NCBI RefSeq assembly: GCF_004136555.1
Contig: NZ_NOIT01000017.1
Coordinates: 1 to 64,000 of the forward strand
Length of the DNA: 64,000 nt
Reading direction: 5' to 3'
Source of the DNA: Kocuria carniphila
GTDB taxonomy: Bacteria; Actinomycetota; Actinomycetes; Actinomycetales; Micrococcaceae
The notes under the pieces were generated by a model. That model was not told where the DNA came from. It did not search any database and was given only the letters and a program-made list of their open reading frames with translations. The position numbers and the translations under genes are program-made. Below are positions 51,086-59,664 of this stretch, one piece after another. Numbering within the stretch: position 1 is the stretch's first letter; the number at the start of each line of letters is the position of its first letter.

Positions 51086-51478
51086 ATGCCCGCGAATGCC
51101 AATGAACCGACCAGTGTGCGCCTGGATGTGTGGTTGTGGTCGGTCCGTCTGTTCAAGACCCGCTCCGCCGCGACCACTGCGTGCCGGGCCGGTCACGTAC
51201 GGCTTAATGCGGCGCCGGTCAAGGCCGCCCAGCCCGTTCGCGTGGGGGATCGAGTCACCGTGCGGCGCCCCGGGTGGCAGCAGGAATTCCAGGTCACCAA
51301 GTTGATCGTCAAGCGCGTGGGCGCGCCGGTTGCTGCTCAGTGCTACATCGATCATTCGCCGCCGCGGCCCGCTGAACTCAGTGTTCCCGTGGGTCGTCGA
51401 GACCGCGGTGCGGGTAGGCCCACCAAGAAGGACCGCCGTGAGATGGAGCGGCTGCGGGGCTTGGATGGGTCGCGCTAG
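51086..51478 (+). CDS. S4-domain RNA-binding protein (Hsp15-like)
   Basis: A 130-residue protein with an N-terminal S4 domain: VRLDVWLWSVRLFKTRSAAT, then CRAGHVRLNAAPVKAAQPVRVGDRV. This is the arrangement of Hsp15/RqcH-partner-type proteins that bind stalled 50S subunits. The C-terminal part is basic (GRRDRGAGRPTKKDRREMERL), fitting RNA contact. ATG 51086 starts the family's usual N-terminus. It is divergent from the aldehyde dehydrogenase gene. Confidence 0.88.
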   Translation: MPANANEPTSVRLDVWLWSVRLFKTRSAATTACRAGHVRLNAAPVKAAQPVRVGDRVTVRRPGWQQEFQVTKLIVKRVGAPVAAQCYIDHSPPRPAELSVPVGRRDRGAGRPTKKDRREMERLRGLDGSR

Positions 51479-51560
51479 TCCATCGGGTTCTGCGAAGTGC
51501 ACGCGAGCACGTGACGCACCCGAGGGCTCGTCACTGTGGATGCGCCCAGCCCAACCCCCG

Positions 51561-52328
51561 CTACATTGACCGCAACATTCCGAAAGCGTTGAGTGCCAGT
51601 AGCACTCCCACAATGCCGATGAACCAGGCCGAGCCGGACTGCGCATGCTTGGTGAACCATCGTTCCAGCGCGGACAGCGGGCGCTCCAGTGCGTTGCGCG
51701 CGACCAAACGCCCGATGGTCAGAGTCAATGCGGGGGCAATCATCACCAGGCAGTATCCCCCGAGCATGAGCAGCGAAATCGTCAGGCTGGGGCTGGTCGA
51801 CGAAATGATGCCGATGCCCGCCAGGTACGGAACCATCGTGGCCACCTCGAGTGAGACGCCCACCAGGGCAAGTCCCATGAGCGCAGCCAGGGAACCGACG
51901 CCGGCGCGAGTGCCGATGGGAGCGCCGTCGGCACCCAAGATTCGGGCCCGCCAGCGCGAGACGCGGCCCCCGGGCGCCGACGCGGCGTTGCCGGCGGCCG
52001 CGCGCTCGGCTGCGAGGCGTTTGGCCCGCTTGGTTCCCGGATCCATGACGTAGCTCAGGACGATCAGGCCGATGCCCAGCGCCAATTGGATGATGTACGC
52101 GGTGCGGGATTCCAGTGCCTCGCCAAAGGCGTCGATGAAGGCGGTGGCGCCCAGCATGATGAGCACGCCGATCACGAAATACGCGGCGAGAACGGTGGCT
52201 AAGTACACGAGTAGACGGCCGAGCTTCAGCCGACCGGGTGCCATGAGCAGCCAGATAGGGATGAGCAGAGTCCCGAAGCTGGTGGAATCGACCAGCGCAA
52301 GAGCCGCGAGGATTCCAATGGTCTCCAT
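51561..52328 (-). CDS. GAP-family (LysE-like) membrane protein
   Basis: A 255-residue six-helix membrane protein of the GAP/Sap group within the LysE superfamily: METIGILAALALVDSTSFGT and LLVYLATVLAAYFVIGVLI at the N-terminus, a long hydrophilic loop with KRAKRLAAERAAAG (~100-145), then GLALVGVSLEVATMVPYLAG. Mycobacterial relatives help export glycopeptidolipids, and others are uncharacterised. ATG 52326-52328 has GGAGGGG upstream. It is divergent from a TetR gene with two operator-like palindromes between, so it is very probably that regulator's target. Confidence 0.82.
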   Translation of the reverse strand: METIGILAALALVDSTSFGTLLIPIWLLMAPGRLKLGRLLVYLATVLAAYFVIGVLIMLGATAFIDAFGEALESRTAYIIQLALGIGLIVLSYVMDPGTKRAKRLAAERAAAGNAASAPGGRVSRWRARILGADGAPIGTRAGVGSLAALMGLALVGVSLEVATMVPYLAGIGIISSTSPSLTISLLMLGGYCLVMIAPALTLTIGRLVARNALERPLSALERWFTKHAQSGSAWFIGIVGVLLALNAFGMLRSM

Positions 52329-52350
52329 GCTGTAAGCCCCTCCGATTGAA

Positions 52351-52392
52351 TTAGCACAGTTGTGCCAAATCAATCTAGCACAGTCGTGCTAA
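52351..52392. promoter_or_regulatory. Two TetR operators between the GAP and tetR genes
   Basis: TTAGCACAGTTGTGCCAA (52351-52368) and CTAGCACAGTCGTGCTAA (52375-52392) are two copies of a TTAGCAC-n4-GTGCTAA palindrome, 24 bases apart. The second is nearly perfect. They fill the whole promoter region of both divergent genes. Confidence 0.85.
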
Positions 52393-52401
52393 TTTAGGAC
52401 C

Positions 52402-53001
52402 ATGCCTTCCAGAATTGACCGCGAAGCACGCAAAGCCGAACTTGCCGAGGCCGCGTGGCGTGTGATTCTCCGATCGGGTGTTTCTGCGGTCTCCGTGCGA
52501 ACAGTTGCTGAAGAAGCGGGCCTGGCTGTGGGGTCTCTGCGGCACGTATTCCCCACGCGCACCGAGCTCCTCGTGTATTCCGCGGAACTCATGATGGAGC
52601 GCGCCTACGAACGCATTACGAATCTTCCTCGTGAGGGCAGTACCGAAGACCATGTCCTGGCCGTGGTCAAAAACCTGGTCCCCTTCACCGAGCAGACCCG
52701 GGCCGAAATGGACGTCAATATCGCGCTGATTGCAGAAGCGACCGCGGTGCCGGAGCTCAAAGTCCTCCGAGATTCCGCCCACGCTCAAATTGCCGCTGCG
52801 TGTATTTGGTTGGCCGCCGCCCTGCGTGGGGAGGACCCCGACGCTCCCAGCGAGGCCGCAACACGAAGCGGGCGGCGGCTTCACGCTCTCACCGACGGGC
52901 TGGCCCTGCACCTGATGCATCGAGCCGAATCGGAGGATTTGGAGCGCGCCGCCGAAATCCTAGAGGATGAAATTCGGGGCATCGCCGCAGGTCGCAACTG
53001 A
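52402..53001 (+). CDS. TetR-family regulator of the GAP gene
   Basis: A 199-residue TetR regulator. The N-terminal domain reads LAEAAWRVILRSGVSAVSVRTVAEEAGLAVGSLRHVFPTRTELL, with the GSLRHVFP pattern of the BetI/TetR_C_6-like group. The C-terminal ligand domain is helical (residues 60-195). The operator pair lies directly upstream, the second ending nine bases before ATG 52402, so it should repress its own transcription and the divergent GAP gene. The effector is unknown. Confidence 0.9.
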   Translation: MPSRIDREARKAELAEAAWRVILRSGVSAVSVRTVAEEAGLAVGSLRHVFPTRTELLVYSAELMMERAYERITNLPREGSTEDHVLAVVKNLVPFTEQTRAEMDVNIALIAEATAVPELKVLRDSAHAQIAAACIWLAAALRGEDPDAPSEAATRSGRRLHALTDGLALHLMHRAESEDLERAAEILEDEIRGIAAGRN

Positions 53002-53203
53002 GGAGTGTGGTGCGGCGGTGAGATTAAGAGACTCTCACCAATTCCACATCTGTATCTCATTGATGCGATTCATCATGAAGAAGTCAATTCAAAACGAAAG
53101 TAACACGTGTGTGGGGAACGTCATGCCCCGCCCCGGCATCGTACGCGCCGGTAGACTGTGGGTTGCTTTCCAGTGAAAACTTCATGACGATCCGGGGGCA
53201 CGT

Positions 53204-53908
53204 ATGAGCCGATCCACCACCCTTCGCCGCAAGCGACCGTTCTGGTTGGGCGCTTTAGTGGCCGCAGTGATCGTGTCTCTGATCATCACGCTGCTCAGCC
53301 TGTTCGCGGTGTGGTGGGCTCCCAACCTGGGTATCTACCACTACCTCGAGGTCACCTCAGAGGTGAACCTGCCCATGTGGTGGAACGTGCTCCTGCTCAT
53401 CGTGGCTGCCACCCTCATGTTCCTGGTCGCCGCCAACACCCCGAGCCGCAGCGCCCGGCTGTCCTGGCGGCTCATTGCGGTCATCGCGCTGTTGATGTCC
53501 CTGGACGACGCCACCATGCTCCACGAAAAGCTTGGTCTCGTCGTGGAGAGGTTTGCCCCGGACACCGGCTTCACCTTCACGTGGGTGATCCTGGGCGCGC
53601 CCATCGCCGCGGGAGTCATCCTGTTGGCGTTCTTCGCCTCGCGCCGCCTGCACAAGACGCCCGGCCGCCTTCTGGTGAGCGGATTCGTGGTGTTCCTGGG
53701 CGCGGCCGTGGGCTTCGAGTTCATTGCCGATTATCTGATCCGCGTTGAGGCCCACTGGTTCCTCTACCGCGTGACCTATCACCTGGAAGAAGGCCTGGAG
53801 ATGGTGGGCGCAGCGCTCATGGCCGTCGCTCCGCTGGCCGACATCCAGCGCGTGTACCTCCGCGGCCAGGTGACCAACCCGACCAATCCGGAGCCCATCA
53901 CGGACTGA
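53204..53908 (+). CDS. Multi-pass membrane protein with conserved acidic/His motifs
   Basis: A 234-residue protein with about six membrane helices (first at ~15-40). I do not recognise a named family. Polar residues are placed inside or at the ends of helices: SLDDATMLHEKLG (~97-109) and YHLEEGLEMVGAALMA (~195-210), with FEFIADYL between. This D/E plus His pattern is reminiscent of CREST-superfamily membrane hydrolases, a weak comparison. ATG 53204 is preceded by GGGGGCACGT. The 200 bases before it (53002-53203) show no other gene. Confidence 0.65.
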   Translation: MSRSTTLRRKRPFWLGALVAAVIVSLIITLLSLFAVWWAPNLGIYHYLEVTSEVNLPMWWNVLLLIVAATLMFLVAANTPSRSARLSWRLIAVIALLMSLDDATMLHEKLGLVVERFAPDTGFTFTWVILGAPIAAGVILLAFFASRRLHKTPGRLLVSGFVVFLGAAVGFEFIADYLIRVEAHWFLYRVTYHLEEGLEMVGAALMAVAPLADIQRVYLRGQVTNPTNPEPITD

Positions 53909-53933
53909 GCCTTTCGCTGATTCAACTCGCCGG

Positions 53934-55139
53934 TCAGCGGTCGTTCGCGGACCCGTTCCGCTTGCTCTTCCAGCGCGTCATCGCATAGCCCAACAACGAC
54001 GGCGCTTCCTCCGGTTTCTTAGCACTCGCGTTGCGCAGCCGGTCCTGTCGCATGCGCTGGTGCTCGTCCAAGTACTGCTCGTAGCGGCGCTGCTGTTGCC
54101 GCTGCTGTTCCTGTTCGGCCGCGCCGCCTTGATCCTCGCTGTCCGGGTGACGCTCCATGGACGTGATGGTGTGGGGTGGCTGACCATCGGGTGAGCGGCG
54201 ATTGCGCTGGCGGCGTTCCATGACCAGCCGTTCGCGTTCGGCCCGTTCCGCCAGCCTGCGCTGGGACGCGCTCATCTTCTTGGGTTCCGAGTAGTTGTCC
54301 CGGATCCGTTCGATGACCGGGAGTTCATCGGTGTTCTCGTAGGCGACCTGGTCGTGATCGGTGTGATGCGTCGTGTAGGTGGGCGGGGCGTCGTCGTACG
54401 CGGAGCGTTGCCGGGGGATGGGCTGGGTCGTTTCGGTCTCGTGCACCACGGTGACCGCGGGGATGGGGCCGGTGTTCGCGTCGTCGACGCGTGTGGGTGC
54501 CCAATCGGACTCGGAAAAGGCCTGGTAGCTACTGAAGCCGCGCCAGAGTTTCCAGCCGAGGTAGGCTACGCCCAGCAGGATGACCGTGGCCGGGGCGCCG
54601 TAACCGGTCGCGTAGTAGATGGTGGCGACCACGAGCAGGATCAGTCCCAAGCCCACCGGCGCGAGCGCCATGGGCGTGTGCACCGGTAGCGCGCCTAGCA
54701 GGGTGCGGGTGTACCGACTGGTCGCGTCAGAACCGTGGAGCGCGTGGGCGCGGATCTTCACGCCGGGCGGGGTGGTTTCGGCCAGTTTGTGGGCGACCAC
54801 CGGGGGCTCGTCCGGTTGGGAGGCATTGAGGACGACGTCGCGCGCTCGCCCCGCTGCCAACGCCGCCCGATTGCGCGCGGAGGCACCCGCGATCACGAGA
54901 TAGACGCCCATGGACAGCAGAATTCCGGGGAGCATGACGGCGATGGCCAGGGCCAGGACCCGCCAGATCCAGGGGACCTCCGCGGCGGGGAAGTTCTCGA
55001 ATTGCAACACTCCGTGGGTGAACCACAGGATCAGGCCGCCGATCAGCAGACCCGTGATGCCGTTGATGATGGCGAACACGCGCAATCGAGGCCAACCGCG
55101 CGCCGAGCGGGCGGCCCAGCGTTGTTCGCGTGTGCGCAT
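53934..55139 (-). CDS. Membrane protein with long hydrophilic coiled tail
   Basis: A 401-residue protein, unknown function. Four membrane segments lie at about 20-42, 58-84, 150-170 and 175-192. The remaining 200 residues are hydrophilic: a Thr/Pro-rich stretch (~220-265) and a Lys/Arg/Glu/Gln-rich probable coiled coil (SASQRRLAERAERERLVMER, then EQEQQRQQQRRYEQYLDEHQ). The tail should lie in the cytoplasm. Such proteins with a helical tail are often cell-division or envelope scaffolds, but nothing here proves that. It is divergent from the MFS gene at 55243. Confidence 0.65.
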   Translation of the reverse strand: MRTREQRWAARSARGWPRLRVFAIINGITGLLIGGLILWFTHGVLQFENFPAAEVPWIWRVLALAIAVMLPGILLSMGVYLVIAGASARNRAALAAGRARDVVLNASQPDEPPVVAHKLAETTPPGVKIRAHALHGSDATSRYTRTLLGALPVHTPMALAPVGLGLILLVVATIYYATGYGAPATVILLGVAYLGWKLWRGFSSYQAFSESDWAPTRVDDANTGPIPAVTVVHETETTQPIPRQRSAYDDAPPTYTTHHTDHDQVAYENTDELPVIERIRDNYSEPKKMSASQRRLAERAERERLVMERRQRNRRSPDGQPPHTITSMERHPDSEDQGGAAEQEQQRQQQRRYEQYLDEHQRMRQDRLRNASAKKPEEAPSLLGYAMTRWKSKRNGSANDR

Positions 55140-55242
55140 GAGAACTCCTGATGTCCCGGGGAAGTGGGCTCCCTTCAGGGTAAATGGTTCCGGGCGATCT
55201 GGCTGCTCTCGTTGTCCGAGCGCGTGGGCCTAGGATCGACCA

Positions 55243-56514
55243 GTGCCCCGTTTGCTGCTCGACCTCACCCCGCTGCGTGAGTCCCCGGCGTTCCGACGCC
55301 TGTGGATCGGCTCCACCATGTCCATGCTGGGCAACCAGTTCACGGTGGTGGCCATCAGCCTGGAGGTCTTCGAGCTCACACGCTCCACGTTTGCCGTGGG
55401 CATGGTGGGTGTTGCCGCGCTGCTGCCGCTGATCGTGTCCGGGTTGTACGGCGGGTCCATGGGTGATGCGCACAATCGCCGCACCGTGGGGCTGTGGACC
55501 ACGTTCGGTTTGTTCGCAGTCACGGTCGCGCTAGCCGCGCACTCGTGGGCGCACATTTCGTCACTGGTGGTGCTGTACACGCTGGTGGCGCTGCATTCGT
55601 TTGCCCAAGGGCTCAATCAGCCGGTGCGCGGGGCGATCGTGCCGCGGTTGGTGCCCATGAAACAGCTGCCCGCGGCCAATGCCTTATATCAACTGACCAT
55701 GGGCTCCACGCTCATGGTGGGGCCATTGTTGGGCGCGTTGACCGTGGCCGGGCTGGGTTTCCAGTGGGCCTACACAGTGGATGCCGTGGCGTTCATGGCG
55801 AGCTTGTGGGCGATGTACAAGTTGCCGTCCCTCCCGCCCGACGGCGTCCCGTCCCGCGCCGGTTTTCGTTCCGTGGTCGAGGGATTCCGGTTCCTGGCCA
55901 CCCGACCCAATCTGCGCATGACGTTCCTATTGGACATGGCCGCCATGTTCTTTGCGATGCCGCGTGCGTTGTTCCCGGTGCTCGGTGCGACGGTCCTGGG
56001 CGGAGACCAGTTCACGGTGGGACTGTTGACCGCGGCGCTCGCGGCTGGCTCCGTGCTGGCGGGGTTGCTGTCCGGGCCGCTGGTGCGGCTCAACCGCCAT
56101 GGCAAAGCGTGCGCGATGGCCGTGGCCGGGTGGGCCGTGTGCATCATGGCGTTCGGTGGCGTAGTGCTGCTGGCCTCCGGCGGTTGGGGACGTGAGACGG
56201 TGTGGCCGCTGGCGGCGTCGTGCGCCGTGCTGGTCGCGGCCGGTGCGATGGACGCGATCTCCATGTTGTTCCGCACCACCATCCTGCAGGCGGCGACCCC
56301 GGATGCGCTGCGCGGGCGGTTGCAGGGCATCTTCATTGTGGTCGTGGCCGGTGGGCCGCGCCTGGGCGATGCCTACATGGGCACCGCGGGCGAGTTCGCC
56401 GGGCCCGGTCTGGCTGCCGTGGCCGGCGCGGTCGTGTGTCTGGTGCTCGTGGTGGTCCTGGTGCGGAAGTTCCCCGCGTTCAGCCGGTACGACGCAAGGG
56501 ATCCGCAACCGTAG
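55243..56514 (+). CDS. MFS exporter (EntS/multidrug-like)
   Basis: A 423-residue major facilitator with twelve helices. The start PRLLLDLTPLRESPAFRRLWIGSTMSMLGNQFTVVA and the loop SGLYGGSMGDAHNRRTVGLWT match the enterobactin exporter/macrolide-efflux branch (EntS, MefA-like). LNQPVRGAIVPRLVPMKQLPAANALYQL in the first half is typical of this branch. It could export a siderophore or drug; no siderophore genes are adjacent. It begins with GTG 55243. Confidence 0.85.
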   Translation: MPRLLLDLTPLRESPAFRRLWIGSTMSMLGNQFTVVAISLEVFELTRSTFAVGMVGVAALLPLIVSGLYGGSMGDAHNRRTVGLWTTFGLFAVTVALAAHSWAHISSLVVLYTLVALHSFAQGLNQPVRGAIVPRLVPMKQLPAANALYQLTMGSTLMVGPLLGALTVAGLGFQWAYTVDAVAFMASLWAMYKLPSLPPDGVPSRAGFRSVVEGFRFLATRPNLRMTFLLDMAAMFFAMPRALFPVLGATVLGGDQFTVGLLTAALAAGSVLAGLLSGPLVRLNRHGKACAMAVAGWAVCIMAFGGVVLLASGGWGRETVWPLAASCAVLVAAGAMDAISMLFRTTILQAATPDALRGRLQGIFIVVVAGGPRLGDAYMGTAGEFAGPGLAAVAGAVVCLVLVVVLVRKFPAFSRYDARDPQP

Positions 56515-56600
56515 GGCTCGGCTCTTTCGGGCCTATTGTGCTGGTTTGTCTGTTTGGCCGTTCGGAGTGAGCTCTTGCCGTGGTCACCCGTCCCGACGAG

Positions 56601-57095
56601 TCATACTGATTGCTCGATCAGCGCGTCCATCTGGTTCATGGCCTGCACCGTGCCCTCTTCCGCGCCCATCTTCAACACCTCCTCCAGGTCTTCGCGTGAG
56701 GTCATGGTGGTGACCGTGGTGATCCGGCTTCGATTGCCGTCCAACGCCTCGAAGGTGACCACCACGTCCGAGGCGGGCAGGGCGTCGTCGACCTGGCCGT
56801 GGGCGTCCGCGAATCGATCGGTGAAGTGGATTTCTCGCTCGGGGGTGACTTCTTGGACCTGCCACAGGCCGTGGTACTTGTCGCCGTCCGGGCCTGTCAT
56901 GAAGTAATTCACCGTGGCCCCGGGGGCGAGGTCATGATTCGTGAACGTGGCGGGATAGCGGGGCGGACCCCACCATTTTTCGACGAACTGCTGGTTGGCG
57001 TAGAGGTTCCAGGCGGTGGTCACGGGGGCGTCTAGTTCCGCCACGAGGGTGAGTTGGGCGGCGTCGAGATTCTTCTGAACATCCACTACTGACAT
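56601..57095 (-). CDS. SRPBCC (AHSA1-like) domain protein
   Basis: A 164-residue START-fold protein of the activator-of-Hsp90-ATPase-1-like group: ELDAPVTTAWNLYANQQFVEKWWGPPRYP (residues ~20-48), GATVNYFMTGPDGDKYHGLW, and the C-terminal helix EVLKMGAEEGTVQAMNQMDALIE. Bacterial members bind small hydrophobic ligands and often occur with ArsR regulators, though none is adjacent here. It is convergent with the MFS gene and divergent from the aldehyde dehydrogenase gene at 57236. Confidence 0.87.
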   Translation of the reverse strand: MSVVDVQKNLDAAQLTLVAELDAPVTTAWNLYANQQFVEKWWGPPRYPATFTNHDLAPGATVNYFMTGPDGDKYHGLWQVQEVTPEREIHFTDRFADAHGQVDDALPASDVVVTFEALDGNRSRITTVTTMTSREDLEEVLKMGAEEGTVQAMNQMDALIEQSV

Positions 57096-57235
57096 GGTTC
57101 AATGCTGCTCCCGCCGGTGAGCGGTGACAAGACTTTGAGCGGCATCTGTGTTTCGTGGGTCACAATGTGGGGAGAAATTGAGCGGTGTGCAGTGCGTTGC
57201 GCACGGCGCTCGCCGACCCACCCGAAGGAGCGAAC

Positions 57236-58693
57236 ATGGCAATTCTCGACGACGAACGCTGGCACGGAAAGCTCTACATCAACGGCTGGCGGGATGGGTC
57301 CGGCGACTCGATTTCCGTTCAGAATCCCGCGTCGGAAGCTGTCCTGGGCTCGGTGGGTTCCGCATCTCCCGCCGACGTTTACGACGCCGCTCGGCAGGCT
57401 TCCGAGGCACAGGTCGCGTGGGCCGCGCTCAAGCCGACCGAGCGTGCGGCCGTGCTCCGCAAGGCGGGCCAGCTGTTCGAGGAGAACACCGAAGAGATCA
57501 TCGACTGGGTGGTGCGCGAAACCGGCGCGATCCAGCCCAAGGCGGGGATGGAAGCAAACGTCGCGGCGCAGGAGTGCTTCGAGGCGTCTGCACTGCCCAC
57601 GCACGCTAGAGGGGAGGTGTTGGCCTCAGACGATCCGCATTGGTCGTTTGCGAGGCGGGTGCCCGCTGGTGTCGTGTCGGTGATTTCGCCGTTCAACTTC
57701 CCCTTGATTCTGTCGATCCGTTCGGTCGCGCCGGCATTGGCGCTGGGGAATGCGGTGTTGTTGAAGCCCGACCCCCGCACGCCCATCACCGGTGGAGTGC
57801 TGATCGCACGGATCTTCGAAGAGGCGGGACTGCCCTCGGGCGTGCTGCAGGTGCTACCGGGAGGCGGCGACGTCGGCGCGGCGACCGTTGATGCGCCCGA
57901 GGTGAGAATCGTGTCTTTCACCGGCTCTACAGAAGCGGGCCGCCATGTGGGTGCGGCGGGTGCCAAGCATCTGAAGCGAACTCACCTGGAGCTGGGCGGC
58001 AACAACGCGATGGTGGTGCTGCCGTCTGCTGATTTGGATCTAGCGGCGGGTGTGGGATCCATGGGCTCGTTCTTCCACCAGGGGCAGGTGTGCATGACCA
58101 CGGGGCGGCACATTGTTCATGAAGATGTCTACGAGTCGTACGTGTCCAAGTTGGCCGAGCGGGCTGACGCTCTGGTGGTGGGTGATCCGTCCGAGGGGCA
58201 AGTTCACCTGGGGCCGATCATTGACGAGAAGCAGCTGAAGGCCGTGGATTCCAAGGTGCAGGATTCCGTGATCGCGGGTGCGTCGATCCGTGCGGGCGCA
58301 ACGCACGACGGGTTGTTCTATCGGCCCACCGTGCTGGCTGATCTGACGGTGGACATGCCGGCGTGGAACGAGGAGATCTTCGGCCCGGTGGCTCCGGTCA
58401 TCAAGGTGTCCTCCGTGGAAGAAGCGGTGAACCTGGCGAACAACTCGGAGTACGCGTTGTCGCTGTCGATCATTGGTGATGTGGGTGAGGCGTTGAAGGT
58501 CGCGGACCGAATCACTGCGGGCAAGATCCACATCAATGAGATGACCGTAATGGACGAGGCGACCGCTCCCATGGGAGGCATGAAGGCCTCTGGGACGGGT
58601 GCTCGATTCGGCGGTGCGGCCGCGAACATCGAGGCATTTACCGAGAGCCAGTGGGTCACGATCAGCCCGGACATTCCGCAGTACCCGTTCTGA
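57236..58693 (+). CDS. Benzaldehyde dehydrogenase-like aldehyde dehydrogenase
   Basis: A 485-residue NAD(P)-dependent aldehyde dehydrogenase of the benzaldehyde/vanillin type (XylC, Vdh-like). It shows VISPFNFPLILSIRSVAPAL, FTGSTEAGRHVG, the catalytic Glu in HLELGGNNAM (~residue 250), the nucleophile Cys in HQGQVCMTTGRHI (~285, GQVCM typical of the aromatic group) and EEIFGPVAPV. It probably oxidises an aromatic aldehyde to the acid. GAAGGAG precedes ATG 57236 by five bases; an upstream in-frame start at 57185 has no RBS. The gene is monocistronic with a terminator at 58710-58744. Confidence 0.88.
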   Translation: MAILDDERWHGKLYINGWRDGSGDSISVQNPASEAVLGSVGSASPADVYDAARQASEAQVAWAALKPTERAAVLRKAGQLFEENTEEIIDWVVRETGAIQPKAGMEANVAAQECFEASALPTHARGEVLASDDPHWSFARRVPAGVVSVISPFNFPLILSIRSVAPALALGNAVLLKPDPRTPITGGVLIARIFEEAGLPSGVLQVLPGGGDVGAATVDAPEVRIVSFTGSTEAGRHVGAAGAKHLKRTHLELGGNNAMVVLPSADLDLAAGVGSMGSFFHQGQVCMTTGRHIVHEDVYESYVSKLAERADALVVGDPSEGQVHLGPIIDEKQLKAVDSKVQDSVIAGASIRAGATHDGLFYRPTVLADLTVDMPAWNEEIFGPVAPVIKVSSVEEAVNLANNSEYALSLSIIGDVGEALKVADRITAGKIHINEMTVMDEATAPMGGMKASGTGARFGGAAANIEAFTESQWVTISPDIPQYPF

Positions 58694-58709
58694 GTTAATT
58701 ACTCGGAAT

Positions 58710-58744
58710 AGCAAGGTGACCGTGCAACAAACGGTCACCTTGCT
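58710..58744. terminator. Hairpin terminator after aldehyde dehydrogenase gene
   Basis: AGCAAGGTGACCGT (58710-58723) pairs exactly with 58731-58744 around a seven-base loop, 16 bases after the stop. A further inverted repeat TATCCAC/GTGGATA (58804-58810 and 58826-58832), which includes a DnaA-box-like TTATCCACA, lies in the next promoter region. Confidence 0.88.
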
Positions 58745-58917
58745 GGTTTGTAGATGCGTGCGAAAACTTCGTGACTGGCCGTTATGCGTTTACATTGAAA
58801 AGTTATCCACAAAAATCTTTCCGCGGTGGATAGTGTCAAACGAAATTTCGTAAGCTCGAATCGCTGCCGTAGCTTGGCAGTGGCCGCCGGGCTTCATGAG
58901 TTAGAGGGGACCATCCA

Positions 58918-59664
58918 ATGGGGGATGCGCTGAAGCGTAGGAAGCTCGCGGCGAGCCTGGCCGCGCTGGCGTTAGGGCTGACGCTGGCCGGCTGCGGCAA
59001 CTCGAACGATCCCGAGCCGGGTGATACGTCTACGTCTACGTCTGCGGATGGCGGTTCGTCTCCCACGGTTAGTGAGACCGGAGATGGGTCATCGGATTCA
59101 CCATCCTCGTCTCCGGATCCGTCCGCCAGTGGGGACTGGTGGCCTGAGCAGCCGGAGACAATGGCCACCGGTCAGGAGTTCCCGGATGACTTCGAGCCGG
59201 CAACCCTTGAACACCCTGCACGCAATGTTCCAAAGCCGGTGATGCCCGAAGAGGCCAAGCAGGAGACTGAGGCGGGGGCGCAGGCGTTTTTGGACTACCG
59301 TGCTGATGCTCAGTGGTATCTTATGCAAACTGGCGATGCCTCTTTAGTTCGAGAAGTAACTAGCAAATCCTGCGAAGCTTGTGAACGACAATTCACTCAA
59401 ACTGCAGATGTCTACTCGTCAGGGCATTGGGCCGCTGGGGGATTGGAGACGTATCAAATTATCCCAGACTCACTCTCGATGAGTGAAAATGGAATCTATA
59501 CTGTTCCCGTGGGTGTTAACAATCGCGGTGCAAAAATCATTGAAAACAAAGAAGTCGCTATCGAACAGGAGCCAATTAAATCAACGGATGACTTGGATGC
59601 GAGCCTGGCATTTGAGGGCGGGAGTTGGGTTTACATAACCGCCTCTCCTAGAGGCTCCTTATGA
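58918..59664 (+). CDS. Secreted lipoprotein, DUF6318-like
   Basis: A 248-residue lipoprotein. The signal KRRKLAASLAALALGLTLAG ends in lipobox LAGC (Cys at ~24). A Ser/Thr/Asp-rich spacer runs to ~75, then a compact domain follows: AFLDYRADAQWYLMQTGDASLVREVTSKSCEACERQF (~120-157) and a strand-rich end. The paired cysteines (SCEAC) and overall pattern fit DUF6318 lipoproteins of Micrococcaceae. From about 59320 the DNA becomes markedly AT-richer than the first half. Its stop overlaps the start of the PKD-like gene (ATGA), so the two are coupled. Confidence 0.78.
   Translation: MGDALKRRKLAASLAALALGLTLAGCGNSNDPEPGDTSTSTSADGGSSPTVSETGDGSSDSPSSSPDPSASGDWWPEQPETMATGQEFPDDFEPATLEHPARNVPKPVMPEEAKQETEAGAQAFLDYRADAQWYLMQTGDASLVREVTSKSCEACERQFTQTADVYSSGHWAAGGLETYQIIPDSLSMSENGIYTVPVGVNNRGAKIIENKEVAIEQEPIKSTDDLDASLAFEGGSWVYITASPRGSL

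Noticed and set aside
58803-58832. Replication origin signal (TTATCCACA DnaA box with an inverted partial copy)
   Set aside because: Only one exact box and one 7-of-9 partial box are present, with no dnaA, dnaN or further boxes nearby; more likely a chance match within a promoter-region dyad.
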